Assembly (NCBI GenBank): GCA_900095095.1
Contig: FMBT01000301.1
Span: 558,001 to 622,000, forward strand
Direction: 5' to 3'
Length of the DNA: 64,000 nucleotides
From: Fragilariopsis cylindrus CCMP1102
Lineage: Eukaryota; Bacillariophyta; Bacillariophyceae; Bacillariales; Bacillariaceae
Shown here in pieces: positions 14,740 through 24,650 of this stretch. Each line of letters opens with the position of its first letter. Positions within the stretch are counted from its first letter, which is position 1. Position numbers and translations under genes: made by a program. Below the pieces are notes generated by a model. That model did no database searches. It was given only the letters and a program-made list of their open reading frames with translations, and was not told where the DNA came from.

Positions 14740-15521
14740 ATCTTCGTCTTCGTAGAAGAAGTCGTCGAAAAGACTCCAAATTATTACTCTTACTAAGACC
14801 ACAGTGATTGCTACTGTACAAAACGTACACGTCCATGTCGCGCATGAAGATTTTTCTGTTGGTACATCATCTGGATTGCGATGATCCACTATTGAATAAT
14901 TATCGGTGCTTGTATCTGTATTCATTTCCATATCCGCGATTGCGATTTGACCTTCATCTCCAGGATATTCTTGCTGGTCTGCATTTGTATAACAAGGAAG
15001 GTATTGTTCTTGCGTTTGTTGTAATTCTTCCGTTACGGAAGAAATTTGAATATCTGTTGGTGTTACTGTTGATGGCATCACTGCCAAATTTTCAATATTA
15101 CTATAACTACCATTTGTTTCTGTTTCTGTTTCTGTTTTCGACTTTGACTTCGATTTTGAGCACGATGTTGAGGATGGATATGGTACTGTGAATGCAGATC
15201 CTTTTATAACACCACCATCGGGAACTGTTGCAATGAATGTAATACCATCGATATTTAAGGTTTCAAATTCTGTCCCTCCAACCATCGTCTTAGGAGCGAT
15301 TACATTGCATGTAGGTTTATTCTTTTTCTTTCTCTTCTTTTTCTTCTTCTTCATCTTGTTTTCTTTTTCAAAGTTTGTCCCTCCTGCTATCGTCTCAGGA
15401 GCCATTACATTGCATGTAGGTTTCCTCTTTTTTTTCTCTTCTTCTGCATTCCATCGCCATCGATAGTATGTGCATCAGGGTTCTTGTCATAGTCGCCATC
15501 TTTCTTCTCTATCATTGACAT
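14737..15521 (-). pseudogene. PLAC8-cluster paralogue 3, frameshifted in an A8 run
   Basis: The ATG at 15521 begins MSMIEKKDGDYDKNPDAH, parallel to paralogue 2, but this frame ends within about 40 codons. The rest of the family sequence resumes in another frame from about 15435 to 14740. The switch coincides with a run of eight A on the coding strand (plus-strand T8 at 15428-15435), so a one-base indel there explains it. After the switch there are two PTCNV repeats, a VPYP module, PGDEGQIAIADMEMN, a TM helix and an acidic tail. It is either a young pseudogene or an assembly or sequencing error in the homopolymer; the reading frame on both sides is otherwise intact. Internal initiation at 15405 (MAPETIAGG) is a third possibility. 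Confidence 0.7.
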
Positions 15522-16398
15522 GATGTTATTGATTATGGTGTATTGAATTCCTGTTATTTAGTTGGGTAGTTATTTTGTTTGTTTGTTTCTTTGTCTGTCT
15601 CTGTTACCGTATTATGTTTTTTATGAGTAGGAGCTATTTTATGGCAATGATCAACGAAATTGAATTCTTCATTAAACAAGGCTGACATATTTTAATTGTT
15701 AGGGTGGTAAGTAGGGTAAGTTTTGCCTTCGGGGAATCATGTTTTTACTTATTAGTAGCAATTGCTTCTTAAAAGCCATTTTTATTCCGATCCTTGATGT
15801 CCCTTGCTTCAACTTCAATCAGGGTCTACTCTGTAGGAATAATGCATGCATCAGGTTAATATTCGCCTGGTTCGTCAAGCGGTTCTGCCTGTTGGAGGCT
15901 TAAATTATTTTGAAAAAGATTCAAAGTTATTTAGATCAACATTCGGCTGAATTTGTTCGTAAAGTGTACTAGTAGTACACTCATAAGCAAACTTCAATGA
16001 ACAACTACTATTTGATCGAACCAGGCAGGAATAAACTTGTAGCAGTTGTCACTACAGTAGTACACACAGCTTCAAAGCTTCACCTACTTGGGTTGTTCTT
16101 TAGGGGGTTCTGGCAAGTACAACTGTACCATTTAAAGACTCTTCGAATATAGCAAATCGACATATCAACGAACAAAAACGATTCTTTTTTCGACTGAAAC
16201 CGACACCAAAAGTTTAAAAAAAAGGACGATACTACTTTAAACGTGTGTGTGTGTGATTCTTCATTAAAAAAAAACTATTTATATTTCATTTTAATTCATC
16301 CTAACTGTAATTGAATTGAATTTATTATAATGTTTTGGATTACTATTTTTACTATTATTTTTACTAATATTATAGGATTGATTATAGCATTGATGACA
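15522..16398. repeat. Second copy of the duplicated upstream region
   Basis: About 15522-16155 repeats 13607-14215 in the same orientation, with substitutions and indels. A stretch near 15838-15955 has no clear partner and may be an insertion or a loss in the other copy. From 16156 to the RidA-like gene the sequence is AT-rich with a short GT run near 16243; no gene is seen. Confidence 0.65.
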
Positions 16399-17313
16399 TT
16401 ATAAAGGAGGTCGAATACGTAATTCCACATAACATGCCACAGTGGAACCAATACTACCACCATAACACACTCTTGTACCGATCCCTCTTTCCGAACCGAA
16501 TGCTTCTGCGAATACTTGTGAACAACCATCAATAATACTACCATATGGTACTGGTACTGCATTTGCATGTTGTCCAACAACATTCACAATACCTGTTAAA
16601 TTTAATACTTGTTCGACACGTGATAAATCACCATTTAAATAATGATGGATGGAGGATAATAAACGTAAACCAGAATTACGTGCATGATTATGTGCATCCT
16701 TGGAGGATATTACTAGTATGCCATCATTTTCATGTCTAATAATATCATCATTATCGTTACTACCAACAACAATACCATTCACTTTTTGATTATAATCATC
16801 TGTACCGATATGTAAGGAGGTACGTAATATATTTGTATTTGGACAATAGAGTACCTTTTTATATAATTGTAATCCCACTGGATCATCCGGTGGTGGTAAA
16901 TGTATTCCCGGTACTTCATTATTTTCAATATTTATGTTTGTGTTGGTTTTTGCTGATGCTGCTAATAATAAATTTGGAATGATTGCACCACCACGATTTG
17001 AAATAATATTACTATTACTACTAGTATTATTATTCGTCATCATAGTCCTTTTAGTACACGTCTTATTGCTGCCGAAGTAACTCATCGACGTCGTAGAAAG
17101 TGGATGATTCAGTAGGAGTAATGAGCGTTGCTGTTGCTGTTGATGTTGTTGTTTCACTCCATCTACTACTACGACATCTTTTAAGTTGCTTATTGTCGTA
17201 GCTCTTGTCGTCGTCGTGATGAGACTATGACAACTTATTAATCGTCGTTGTTGTTGTCGTCGTGCTACAACAACCACCATACTACTACACATCTGTGATG
17301 ACGTCAACAACAT
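16399..17313 (-). CDS. RidA/YjgF-like protein with organelle presequence (304 aa)
   Basis: The C-terminal ~165 residues follow the RidA (YER057c/UK114) fold: GIHLPPPDDPVGLQLYKKVLY, a central GLRLLSSIHHYLNGDLSRVEQVLNLTG split by short gaps, VNVVGQHANAVP, GCSQVFAEAFG and a final beta strand YVELRIR. RidA enzymes deaminate reactive enamine/imine intermediates; catalytic forms use an Arg on the strand following the FG(E/S) helix, and an Arg is present there (GIGTRV). Residues 1-~130 are extra: basic, Ser/Thr/Gln-rich, starting MLLTSSQMCSSMVVVVARR, suited to a mitochondrial presequence, though plastid import cannot be excluded. The position of the insert NDNDDIIRHEND inside the domain is unusual. 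Activity is inferred, not shown. Confidence 0.72.
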   Translation of the reverse strand: MLLTSSQMCSSMVVVVARRQQQRRLISCHSLITTTTRATTISNLKDVVVVDGVKQQHQQQQQRSLLLLNHPLSTTSMSYFGSNKTCTKRTMMTNNNTSSNSNIISNRGGAIIPNLLLAASAKTNTNINIENNEVPGIHLPPPDDPVGLQLYKKVLYCPNTNILRTSLHIGTDDYNQKVNGIVVGSNDNDDIIRHENDGILVISSKDAHNHARNSGLRLLSSIHHYLNGDLSRVEQVLNLTGIVNVVGQHANAVPVPYGSIIDGCSQVFAEAFGSERGIGTRVCYGGSIGSTVACYVELRIRPPL

Positions 17314-18035
17314 TCTGTTACAGGTACCTTTTTTCTGTTCTCAGTTTACTGTCGTATCAAACTGCAACTTCAACTGTTCTGTTCTGTTTTGATTATGTAT
17401 TGATTGATTGATCTATCCATTTGCTCTTGGCCATTTGTTTGAATTCGCTGTACTTTTATTTAGGGTTTCAGGGCTCCCCCTTTTCATATTTTATATAAAA
17501 TGAATAACCCCTCCTCTTTCTTAACCCCCATTTTTATCATTTTTATGTGCAGTAAGAATTGAAATGGAAAATTATTTTCCATCAATACATACGACAATGG
17601 GAATGTAGGAAATGAATCAAAATTCCATGGGTATCTATCTATTTAATAAGAACTTATATTACGAACTATAGATATCTGTACCCTTAATAAGGGCAGAAAG
17701 TTTCGGTTGGATTTGGTCATTTGGGGAAAATCAAAATTCTATGACAGTATATATGCCTGGCAGGCAAATTTCGAATCGACAGGAAGAGGTACATAAGAGA
17801 GGAAGATTAAAGATCTAATAATGGATAAATAGATAAATTAATGGTACCGTTGTCTTTGTTATCGTTCTATTAGCCATTGCGATCCTTTTATTGTCATTGT
17901 TATATTAAGACAGGACCCATTATCAATGGGTATGTTGGACGTATTTTTCAAAAATATTATTCGTGTCTTTGTAGAATTGACTCCCACTAAATAAGTAGTA
18001 GCCACACCTCCGTGCCGCTGGGTGGATGTCATCTC
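17314..18035. other. Intergenic, no gene seen
   Basis: AT-rich sequence upstream of the RidA-like gene. It contains short C/T-rich runs near 17475-17530 and no credible open frame. Confidence 0.55.
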
Positions 18036-18360
18036 CATTCGTTTCCTCTCACATTACTATGTGACGGGTGGCTTTGGAGAGCCAACAGTGGCCTCCAACA
18101 TAAGAGCAGTCAAGGTGTAATAATATTTGTACTAATTTATCATCAAATTGTTCTAATACTCATTTCCATAATGGTGTCCTATCTTCTCTTTCTTATTCAT
18201 TGGAACCATAAATGGATCATCGTTATTAATTTCCACGAGCAGTTGATAAACCAGATTTTAAATCAGTATGTCCATGATTTTTTAATACATCCTCTACTAC
18301 TGTTACTTGATATAGTGGACTTGCATTGGCGCACATAAGAGGCTGCATTATTGTTTGATG
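18035..18360 (-). pseudogene. Decayed ankyrin-repeat fragment
   Basis: In one minus-strand frame the sequence reads MCANASPLYQVTVVEDVLKNHG and, about 120 bases on, TPLWK-stop-VLEQFDDKLVQILLH in another. These match the ankyrin repeat pattern (xTPLxxA...xxVVxxLLxxGA). Stops and at least two frame changes separate them. It overlaps the C-terminal part of the open frame 18263-18904, which reads through it in a different frame. Confidence 0.4.
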
Positions 18361-19121
18361 TTGTTGACGTCTCACACATGTGCTCAGCTGGCTCAATCAC
18401 TCTATTAACCTCGTTTTCGGCTCGATTGTGTCTCGAATCTTGTGCATTTGTCAGCTCCAGCAAGATATTATCCACAGCACTTGAATTGTACATGAGTTCA
18501 TCATCCTCGTCTTCACAGGTAATAGAAGACATCATCTGATCCTTCAGATCCGACGGATGCCACCTTCCCATGGGAAAGCAATTGATTGCAGGAGATTGTG
18601 CATATAACACAGCGTCCGAAAACTTTGATGTTTTTTCATCACCATCGACCCATGTCTCCACAAGAAGGCGGTCTCGATGAATGTGAGGTGGCATGCCATT
18701 CCCCTCCCAATAACCGCAATACTCAAACATGACATATATTGACACAAAAATGCGGGCAACACCACGGGGTGCCGGTGGAACAGAGACCCGGACGCAACCC
18801 GATCGAAGATCGGAGGGTCGTCTCCTCCTCGTTTCAGCCGCACCATACCCGGCATATATTGGAATGACCACCACGGTCTGATTATGCCGCGTCGTCGTTA
18901 CCATATGCTGCGAATGGGTATCTGTTATCTGGGATCGTGAAATGTTTTGCGACGCGGACTAGGATGGGATCACCAGTCCTCGCGTCATCGTTGCTCTTCA
19001 AGTCCGCCAGTGGTTGTGTCTCGATGTAAATGTCGACCAGGATGATGGGTATAAACGCCGTCGCCACGCTCATCAATAACAACACGGAAGTAGCGGTAGC
19101 AAGAGCGAAAGCGAAAATCAT
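18263..19121 (-). pseudogene. GC-richer locus with membrane leader, split by a frame change
   Basis: Two overlapping frames form one plausible locus. The first (19121-18882, 79 aa) starts MIFAFALATATSVLLL and has a signal peptide or anchor ending ATAFIP, similar to a plastid-type cleavage site. The second (18904-18263, 213 aa) includes PIYAGYGAAETRRRRPSD, EYCGYWEGNGMPPHIHR and an acidic stretch; its last ~50 residues run over an ankyrin relic in the wrong frame. No GT-AG intron that I can see joins them, so a frameshift near 18885-18970 is the simplest reading. Local sequence is GC-richer, with more CGG and CCG than its neighbours, which hints at different ancestry. The family is not recognised. 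Confidence 0.4.
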
Positions 19122-19996
19122 GGTTGGGAAAAAGTAAAAAAAGCTAACTAGCTATCAGCGGTTGGGGTGGGATTGTGTTGGGCGGGTTAATAACGATTAC
19201 AACAATCCCTTTCGACGCTCAACTGTACATCATGACAAGAAGTCGATTGAAGATTGAAGGTAGTAGGTTCAGAAGAAAGGTTGCTAATAACGTTAGTAGA
19301 AAAGAACAATTTAGAATTTAAGAGTAAAAGAATTTAGAATTGAAAGATTTTTTTTTCTTTGCGCGTGTCAAACAGCAACACTGCCTTGCTAAAGTTAGGG
19401 GGATTAAAAATAGGTAAATAACCCCCCCCCCCTTATAAAACAAGTTGAATCGAAGGAATAGTCTCACACCTGCCATACTTACAGTAGTAGATAGCGAATA
19501 GAAACATCATCCAGTGTTGGAATTCTAGATCTAGTAACCAGATAAATTGCATTGTATTTGAGAGGCAGATAGATAGCTACAACACGGGAACGCTCAGTTT
19601 TTTTTTGTTTCACTCTCTACAGGTATAGAAATAAAGCTAGTAGTAGAAGTGCTTCCACTCCAAAAGCTACTCAGGTTCCAAGAAAATAGATAACCTCGAA
19701 ATCACAACTGCACTGTACAAACCATAAAGTCGAGAAAGTATAAAATATAAACTAGCTTAATGGTTAAGGATAGAATCATGTTGCTCTCCAAATACTACAA
19801 GCACTATTAGCATTTTTGCCGATCCGTTTGAAGAAGGGTGAAAAATCCAAGAAGCCTAAGTATATTACTGTTCGTATGAGCACATTAAAGAAAATCGACC
19901 AATCCGCTTTAACACCCTTACCTTTCCAATAGAAAAGTACAGCAAAAACGTGAACTTTACTCTCATTAAATCTTCTATCACCTACGATAGTGGAAT
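19122..19996. other. Intergenic, no gene seen
   Basis: The region holds a C9-10 run near 19425-19434 and a T8-9 run near 19350. There is no credible open frame. Confidence 0.55.
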
Positions 19997-21364
19997 TTAT
20001 TCCAATGCTAGCTTAGCATTCATAACTATAAGACTGTTTCTATAGGAAACAAGACGATCGTAGAAGGCTTTATGGGTGACGTAGATATATTCGAATTGGT
20101 TACTATTGATATACTCATTGAATTCAGTCAATGATGAGTTGGACTGGAGGAGGAGCATGTTACCTTCATCGCGGATATGATTTGTTTTGATCTTCAATAC
20201 ATTATTGTTGCAATATGGTGCACAATATATATGACCATTTGGATGCAGGACACCTCCACTCCACTTATCATCACCATTATCTGCATTGTAATTATCCTCA
20301 TGGCGGCGCTTTCTAACTTCTGACATTTGTTCCGTGGTGGTATTAAATTTAGTAATTCTATTAGCATCTGATGGGATAGCGTACACAATTCTATCTTCAC
20401 CGACCACACCACCATCATACTTATAATTGCCATATGTTGACAAATCATCACCAATCAAAGATGTCGTTTCAGTGACAATGTCTATTTTCAACCATTGATT
20501 TTGGTTAAATGGAACACCATAAATATTGTCGTCCGTTCCTTCGACACCACCCATCCAACCACTACCTTTCGAAACGTCAAACGTATCATCTTCTGAATCA
20601 TCGCCGCCGCCATAATTGTCGCCAATAAATGTCACTTCTTCCATGGCCACGTTAAATTTGGCAACACGATTGGCATCAAATGGTATCCCATACAAACATC
20701 CATTCTTCGCTTTCACAGTTCCACTAAACTTGTAATACCCTTCGATCTCTTCCCCCACAAATACCACGGTATCATTCTGTGGATTGAATTTTAGAATACG
20801 ATTGTGTTCATAAGGAAAGCAATAGAAACAACCATCATCCGCAACTGCACCGGATCTCCATTTGAAATCATCTTCATCTTCCCCAATATCAATATCAATA
20901 ATATCACCTCCGACCAATTCGGACATTTCTGTTATTATATTATACTTTAAAAATTGTTGGGCATTGTATGGAATACCGTAGATAAAATCCCCGTGTGCAA
21001 AACCGTTGTACCACTTGAAATCACCTGCGTATATGTGTCCCACCAGTGTTGTTTGGTCCGTCGACGGATCAATTTTGAGTATTTGTGTGGCGTAGAAGGG
21101 TATGCAGTATAAACAGTTGTTGTTACCTTTTACAATTCCACGCCATTTCCTATATCCTTCGTATTCCGTGCCGATAGTTTTTGCATTATTAGAAGATGAC
21201 GATGATGATGATAATAACAAAGAATCATTGTTATTATTCGAAGAGGATGAAGAAGATGAGAATGATAATGATGAAGAATGACGTGATGATGATGATGAAT
21301 AAGATTGTGCCATTTTAATTATCTTTCCTTTTGTTATATTCTTTTTACCGCATCCAAATTTCAT
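19997..21364 (-). CDS. Seven-bladed beta-propeller repeat protein (455 aa)
   Basis: After a Ser/Asn-rich N-terminus of about 60 residues there are seven repeats of ~45-55 residues. Each follows KWxGGVxxxxGxIYGIPxxAxxVLKIDxxTxxxxxIG: examples are CLYCIPFYATQILKID, FIYGIPYNAQQFLKYN, CFYCFPYEHNRILKFN, CLYGIPFDANRVAKFN, NIYGVPFNQNQWLKID, VYAIPSDANRITKFN and IYCAPYCNNNVLKIK. Exactly seven repeats filling the body points to a closed seven-bladed propeller, similar in style to Kelch or YVTN propellers. Such proteins are frequent in diatoms and dinoflagellates and usually act in binding; no catalytic residues are evident. No signal peptide is seen. The ATG at 21364 gives a basic leader; a second ATG at 21313 (MAQSYSSSSS) is equally possible. 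Confidence 0.85.
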   Translation of the reverse strand: MKFGCGKKNITKGKIIKMAQSYSSSSSRHSSSLSFSSSSSSSNNNNDSLLLSSSSSSSNNAKTIGTEYEGYRKWRGIVKGNNNCLYCIPFYATQILKIDPSTDQTTLVGHIYAGDFKWYNGFAHGDFIYGIPYNAQQFLKYNIITEMSELVGGDIIDIDIGEDEDDFKWRSGAVADDGCFYCFPYEHNRILKFNPQNDTVVFVGEEIEGYYKFSGTVKAKNGCLYGIPFDANRVAKFNVAMEEVTFIGDNYGGGDDSEDDTFDVSKGSGWMGGVEGTDDNIYGVPFNQNQWLKIDIVTETTSLIGDDLSTYGNYKYDGGVVGEDRIVYAIPSDANRITKFNTTTEQMSEVRKRRHEDNYNADNGDDKWSGGVLHPNGHIYCAPYCNNNVLKIKTNHIRDEGNMLLLQSNSSLTEFNEYINSNQFEYIYVTHKAFYDRLVSYRNSLIVMNAKLALE

Positions 21365-21849
21365 GTAACCTACTTGCGTTTCTGTGGCTTGTGTCTGAAA
21401 ATTATATAATCCATCCGTACTTTTACGTAATTGCAGGGGTGATTTTCATGCTTTCCTTGCGTGCTCTTCATGCTAATAAAAACACAATCTTTGTTCTTTT
21501 GGGTCATTCGTTTACGACAAAACTAATAATTATAAAGGGGGGACTAGAAATCGTCAACCTCCCCCCCCCCTTCATAAAACATCGAATCGATTCAAATCAA
21601 GGCGAAACATAGCCGTTTTCATTAGCCGGATTCAGTGGGAGTGCATTGAACGATTTCGATCTTATTTTGTAGATGAGTTCGTGTTGCTATATACTCCACT
21701 CGTGTTGTTCCATTTTGCACGTTGTTGATTTCAATTTCTTGTTTGACTCTACAAAATAACAACATGGTGTGTACAAATAATTTTTTTAAGATTTTTCTAA
21801 GATTTCTATTTTAAAGTTCCATGCAGTCATCTCTTTTTTTAATTTTGAT
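21365..21849. other. Intergenic, no gene seen
   Basis: This gap contains a C10 run near 21561-21570. No open frame with family resemblance is visible. Confidence 0.55.
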
Positions 21850-22737
21850 TTATATTTCAAACCTTCTCATTCCGATTGATAATTGATCCATTTCTTTTCT
21901 TCTTAATGGTAGAGACGGTGCAGGAGCAGAATTTATAATTCCCATTGATTCTCGACGTTTGATTATTCTCTGTTTTCTCATTCTTAGTTCCCTACTGCGT
22001 ATAGTACTCGCTATTATGAGATCCTTTTCAACTACTACTGGCGGTATAAACATAATATCATCATCATCATCATCTGCATACAAATCAAAGATAACGTTGG
22101 AATCTGGAAAATCTGGAAGATGCTTGGATGATTTCTTTATCTTCGAATTATTCGAATTATTCGAATGATTCGATCCTAGTGGTATATTAGTATAATCTAC
22201 TTTTGTTGTCGTCGATGATGGTACCGAATGTAACGACGATGATGATGATGAGAAACTAATCTCGGTTGGGATGATGAATTCACCACATCTTTTTTCTCCT
22301 TTGACCTGACAATGATGCTGTGATGATGTTAATATTGATGCTCTTGTCGAAATAGTTGAGAATGAATCACGATGATGGATTGTACAACGTGGTTTAGGTC
22401 GTTGGATTTCATCTTGATGTTCTTGAAGTAAATCATCAACAGCAATCTGTAGTTGTCTTTCTTGTTTATTATTATTAGTAGTAGTATTATTCTTCTTCTT
22501 CCTATTATTATCATTATTCGACGAAAAAGAAGAAGAGGAGGAGGTGGTGTTATAGGAGTAGGGCGGCAGGAGTACAATCGACGACGACTTAATTTTCGGA
22601 TTATTATTTGTTGTTGTTGGTCCTCGTCGTTGTCGATTACTACGTGATTCTAATACATGTCTTCGATCGCGATCGGAGGGGCTGATGCCTTTGTTTGAAT
22701 ATATAGCATACATTTTGAAATGATGGTGTTGTTTCAA
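21850..22737 (-). CDS. Hypothetical low-complexity protein (295 aa)
   Basis: The ATG at 22737 begins MKQHHHFKMYAIYSNKG. The sequence is rich in Ser, Asn, Arg and Lys, with an Asp run (YADDDDDDIMFIPPVV) and a basic C-terminal part with RELRMRKQRIIKRRESMG. The final residues PLRRKEMDQLSIGMRRFEI look structured. There is no TM segment or signal peptide, and the protein is not recognised. It is probably coding because the frame is open for 295 codons with amino-acid-biased repeats. The basic clusters could serve nuclear localisation. Confidence 0.55.
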   Translation of the reverse strand: MKQHHHFKMYAIYSNKGISPSDRDRRHVLESRSNRQRRGPTTTNNNPKIKSSSIVLLPPYSYNTTSSSSSFSSNNDNNRKKKNNTTTNNNKQERQLQIAVDDLLQEHQDEIQRPKPRCTIHHRDSFSTISTRASILTSSQHHCQVKGEKRCGEFIIPTEISFSSSSSSLHSVPSSTTTKVDYTNIPLGSNHSNNSNNSKIKKSSKHLPDFPDSNVIFDLYADDDDDDIMFIPPVVVEKDLIIASTIRSRELRMRKQRIIKRRESMGIINSAPAPSLPLRRKEMDQLSIGMRRFEI

Positions 22738-23507
22738 GTTTTGTTTGTAATGTGGCTGCAGTAGACATAGATAAGATCAGCTATAATAAAGAGTCGACGA
22801 AGTAGTAAGGGCGAGTTTTCTCTATCGTTGGAGGCAGTTTGCTTTACTAAACGATGGTTTTTGTTTTTGTGAGGATCTCTTGTTTTTCAGCGATGGTTTA
22901 AGTTTTCGGGTTTTGTTTGAACAAGATTTTAGGTCCCCAATAGAACTAAAGAGTCGTGGATGCGAGTGAGTCATAACACGACTGGAAAGATTGCACAGGA
23001 GCAAACATCGCCAACAAGATCCAAGATCACAAACAGCGCAGCGCGCACAACAGTAGGGCCCACAGTACAACAGACCGATCATCATCACATCATGCACATC
23101 ACACATCACATCAAACAATTTAAATAGAAGTTGTCAATATCTATCAACAAACTTACATTTCCGTTCGGTACAAGTACAAGTAAGAGCTATTAGCCAGGTA
23201 TCCCACACCCTCGCACACAAACGTACGTAAATTCTTCTTCCCGCCGCCGCCCATCTATACTGCAGTATACATGCCACGCTCAACACGACATTGTCTGCTA
23301 ATACAATAATTGTAAGTAAAAGTGCGAGTTAGTACGCCATAATGGGAGTTGAGTACCATCACAGTTGCTGTCTCGTCTACCAAAAAAAGTTGCCCGTTCC
23401 ATTTCAAGCTACAAAATGCAATCTCACCCTATCATCACCTTCCAACTCACTATATCTCGTGATCCTATCCCAATCCCATTTCAAGTGAGCTTCGTTCAGG
23501 TCAGTTT
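22738..23507. other. Divergent intergenic region
   Basis: The region lies between the divergent starts of the hypothetical protein and MsrB. No gene or clear motif is seen. Confidence 0.5.
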
Positions 23508-24539
23508 ATGCCCGACACAATGAATCAACATTATCCTATTTCGTCGACATCAAGATCTGGACGAGGATCAAGTCGTCGTATGATGTTGCTATTGTTTATA
23601 ACAGCAAGTATGATAAATGTTTTGCATCTACCATCATTATCACTGGCATTGACTACTTCATCAGCTTTTATTACTACATCCTCGATTATGCATCACCACC
23701 GACATCATCATCATCATCCCCATCCGATCGTATTGCTGTCTCATCGATCAACCTCCTCCTCGTCGTCGTCGTCGTCGTCGTCAATGAAATGTTGTAACCA
23801 CCACGTTGATGATGATGGTGTCAATAATGAAGCAAACAATGTTGATAATATCAATCGAAGAATGTTTTTGAAAGAAAAACCAGCATTAATTGTTTCAAGT
23901 GTTATTGCAGCTGCTGCTACTACTACTGCTGCTGCTGATCCTGCATTCGCTGCTGCTAGTACTAAGAGTAGAACAGATGGATATAAAGTACAACATTCAG
24001 ATAGGGAATGGTCCTATATATTAAGTGGACAACAATATAATGTATTACGACAGGGTGGTACAGAACGTCAAAAATCATCTATATTAAATACATTTACATC
24101 CAAAGATCATGTTGGTACATACGTGTGTGCTGGATGTAATACACCATTATTTACAAGTGCATCAAAATTTTCATCTGGTACTGGTTGGCCAAGTTTTGCT
24201 TATTCATACACCGGCATTGGCGGTGGCGGTAATGAAATTGGTGGTGTTGAGATTGAACAATTAGATCCGATACGATCAGCATTAAATGGACGTGAGGTAC
24301 GATGCAATACATGCGGTGGCCATTTAGGTGATTTATTCAATGATGGCTATATGTATATTGGTACATCAGCATTTGATTCAGGTCAAAGATACTGTATTGA
24401 TGGATCAGCATTAATTTTTAAACCATCTAGTACAACTGATGGATCAGTAGTAAAAGAAGAAGAAGATACCAGGATTTTTGGTGACATGCCTCCACCGAAT
24501 AAAAGTATTCGTTATGAACAATCAATGTATAGAAATTAA
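23508..24539 (+). CDS. MSRB: Peptide methionine-R-sulfoxide reductase B with plastid/lumen leader (343 aa)
   Basis: MsrB reduces methionine-R-sulfoxide in proteins. The domain spans about 163-310: two zinc-binding pairs, CAGC (207/210) and CNTC (266/269), the FSSGTGWPSF motif, GGHLGDLFNDG, and the catalytic Cys296 in RYCIDGSAL. The usual Asn two residues after the catalytic Cys is Asp here. The leader is long: a signal peptide ending near residue 53 with Phe54 (SSAFITT) as in diatom plastid targeting, a Ser/His-rich transit part, then NRRMFLK (Arg117-118), a hydrophobic Ala/Thr stretch (126-145) and DPAFA-AAS. That last element resembles a twin-arginine thylakoid-lumen signal. The start at 23508 is chosen because it yields the signal peptide. 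The enzyme family is certain; lumen location is inference. Confidence 0.92.
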   Translation: MPDTMNQHYPISSTSRSGRGSSRRMMLLLFITASMINVLHLPSLSLALTTSSAFITTSSIMHHHRHHHHHPHPIVLLSHRSTSSSSSSSSSSMKCCNHHVDDDGVNNEANNVDNINRRMFLKEKPALIVSSVIAAAATTTAAADPAFAAASTKSRTDGYKVQHSDREWSYILSGQQYNVLRQGGTERQKSSILNTFTSKDHVGTYVCAGCNTPLFTSASKFSSGTGWPSFAYSYTGIGGGGNEIGGVEIEQLDPIRSALNGREVRCNTCGGHLGDLFNDGYMYIGTSAFDSGQRYCIDGSALIFKPSSTTDGSVVKEEEDTRIFGDMPPPNKSIRYEQSMYRN

Positions 24540-24554
24540 TAACTATCTGACTTT

Positions 24555-24650
24555 TAAGCAAAAAAAGGTAATTATTTAGTAACACTTTAATTTTTAGTCA
24601 AAGGACAGATTTGTACTTATTTAGTTTCTATCTTAAATAACGCAAAATAA
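24555..24650 (-). repeat. Dispersed repeat, copy A
   Basis: Read on the minus strand, this matches 29907-30003 over about 75 bases, sharing CTGTCCTTTGACTA and AAATTAAAGTGTTAC with few differences. It starts just after the MsrB stop. No terminal inverted repeats are evident; it could be a fragment of a larger interspersed element. Confidence 0.6.

Noticed and set aside
15855-15915. tRNA-like stretch near GGTTCGTCAAGCGGTTCTGCC
   Set aside because: No cloverleaf with acceptor, D and T arms can be drawn.
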